Positions 19,992-20,078 of a DNA stretch of 20,078 nucleotides are shown here, one piece after another. Made by a program: the position numbers and the translations under genes. The notes beneath the pieces are model-generated. The model made no database searches. It was not told the origin of the DNA and was given only the letters and a program-made list of their open reading frames with translations. Numbering within the stretch: the stretch's first letter is position 1; every line of letters starts with the position of its first letter. Origin of the DNA: JAABUE01 sp034431895 (lineage in GTDB: Bacteria; Chloroflexota; Anaerolineae; Anaerolineales; Villigracilaceae); NCBI GenBank assembly GCA_034431895.1, contig DAOUCM010000122.1, positions 1 to 20,078 on the forward strand, in the 5' to 3' direction.

Positions 19992-20078
19992 GGTTCGCCG
20001 TTGCGTGTGGAGGGGCAGGTGACATTCAAGCCGCTTGGTTTTGGTAATGGGGTTCATCCCCACGTGCGTGGGGACAGG
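19992..20078 (-). CRISPR. Leader-distal edge of a type I-E-like CRISPR array (decayed repeat, spacer, repeat at window end)
   Basis: The last 28 bases (20051-20078) read GGTTCATCCCCACG-TG-CGTGGGGACAGG, with an 8-bp stem (TCCCCACG/CGTGGGGA) around TG. On the minus strand this becomes the usual type I-E form ending GTGGGGATGAACC. A second 28-base segment at 19992-20019 begins GGTTC and ends CAGG and matches at 18 of 28 positions. It leaves a 31-base spacer (20020-20050) and a 59-base period, close to the 60-61 of type I-E. In the orientation implied by the repeat, the array would run from the right, with its leader and cas genes beyond the window, and end here with a decayed terminal repeat. 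Only one good repeat is visible, so this stays a strong suspicion. Confidence 0.6.

Noticed and set aside
19933..20033. Inverted repeat CGGCTTGA / TCAAGCCG
   Set aside because: Only 8 bp with ~85 nt between the arms, one arm inside the presumed CRISPR spacer; likely chance.

Overview
The window reads as a stretch of ordinary chromosome from a moderately GC-rich bacterium. The gene content fits Chloroflexota, most likely an Anaerolineae-type organism: a two-subunit KorAB ferredoxin oxidoreductase, scattered complex I genes, a CxxC-less Mrp, and several proteins I cannot place outside that group. This assignment is inference from gene content, because no ribosomal RNA or other marker is present.

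Left part, minus strand (1-4900): the 5' part of a type I restriction HsdR subunit runs off the left edge, preceded by the ribosome-rescue factor arfB. Upstream of arfB is a compact operon of a FadR-type GntR regulator followed by korA and korB (2-oxoacid:ferredoxin oxidoreductase). It is driven by a perfect-consensus sigma70 promoter with two GATTAATC palindromes around and just after the predicted transcription start, which suggests autoregulation. Middle part, plus strand (5000-12340): a pair of coupled unknown genes, tRNA-Arg(TCT), then a stress and protein-quality group (tpx, hsp20, lon), a lone receiver domain overlapping the end of lon, a MogA/MoaB-type protein, and efp with its own promoter and terminator.

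Accessory-looking part (12340-15130): two copies of a nested palindromic repeat flank a tight three-gene unit. It encodes an eight-cysteine protein, a HAD phosphatase fused to a DinB-like four-helix domain, and a winged-helix regulator whose three C-terminal cysteines have the SufR Fe-S ligand spacing. Beyond the second repeat lies a strong minus-strand promoter with a 23-codon ORF.

Right part, minus strand (15070-19510): a self-contained operon iscX-nuoB-nuoCD-nuoI-mrp, with a near-consensus promoter only about 3 nt before the iscX ATG and a hairpin after mrp. It holds only the Fe-S and quinone-module subunits of complex I, joined to two Fe-S assembly factors; no membrane subunits and no NADH module (NuoEFG) are present. 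A small three-helix membrane protein is divergent to it. The last 28 bases form a type I-E-like CRISPR repeat, preceded at the expected period by a decayed copy, so the window ends at the leader-distal edge of an array that would continue to the right.
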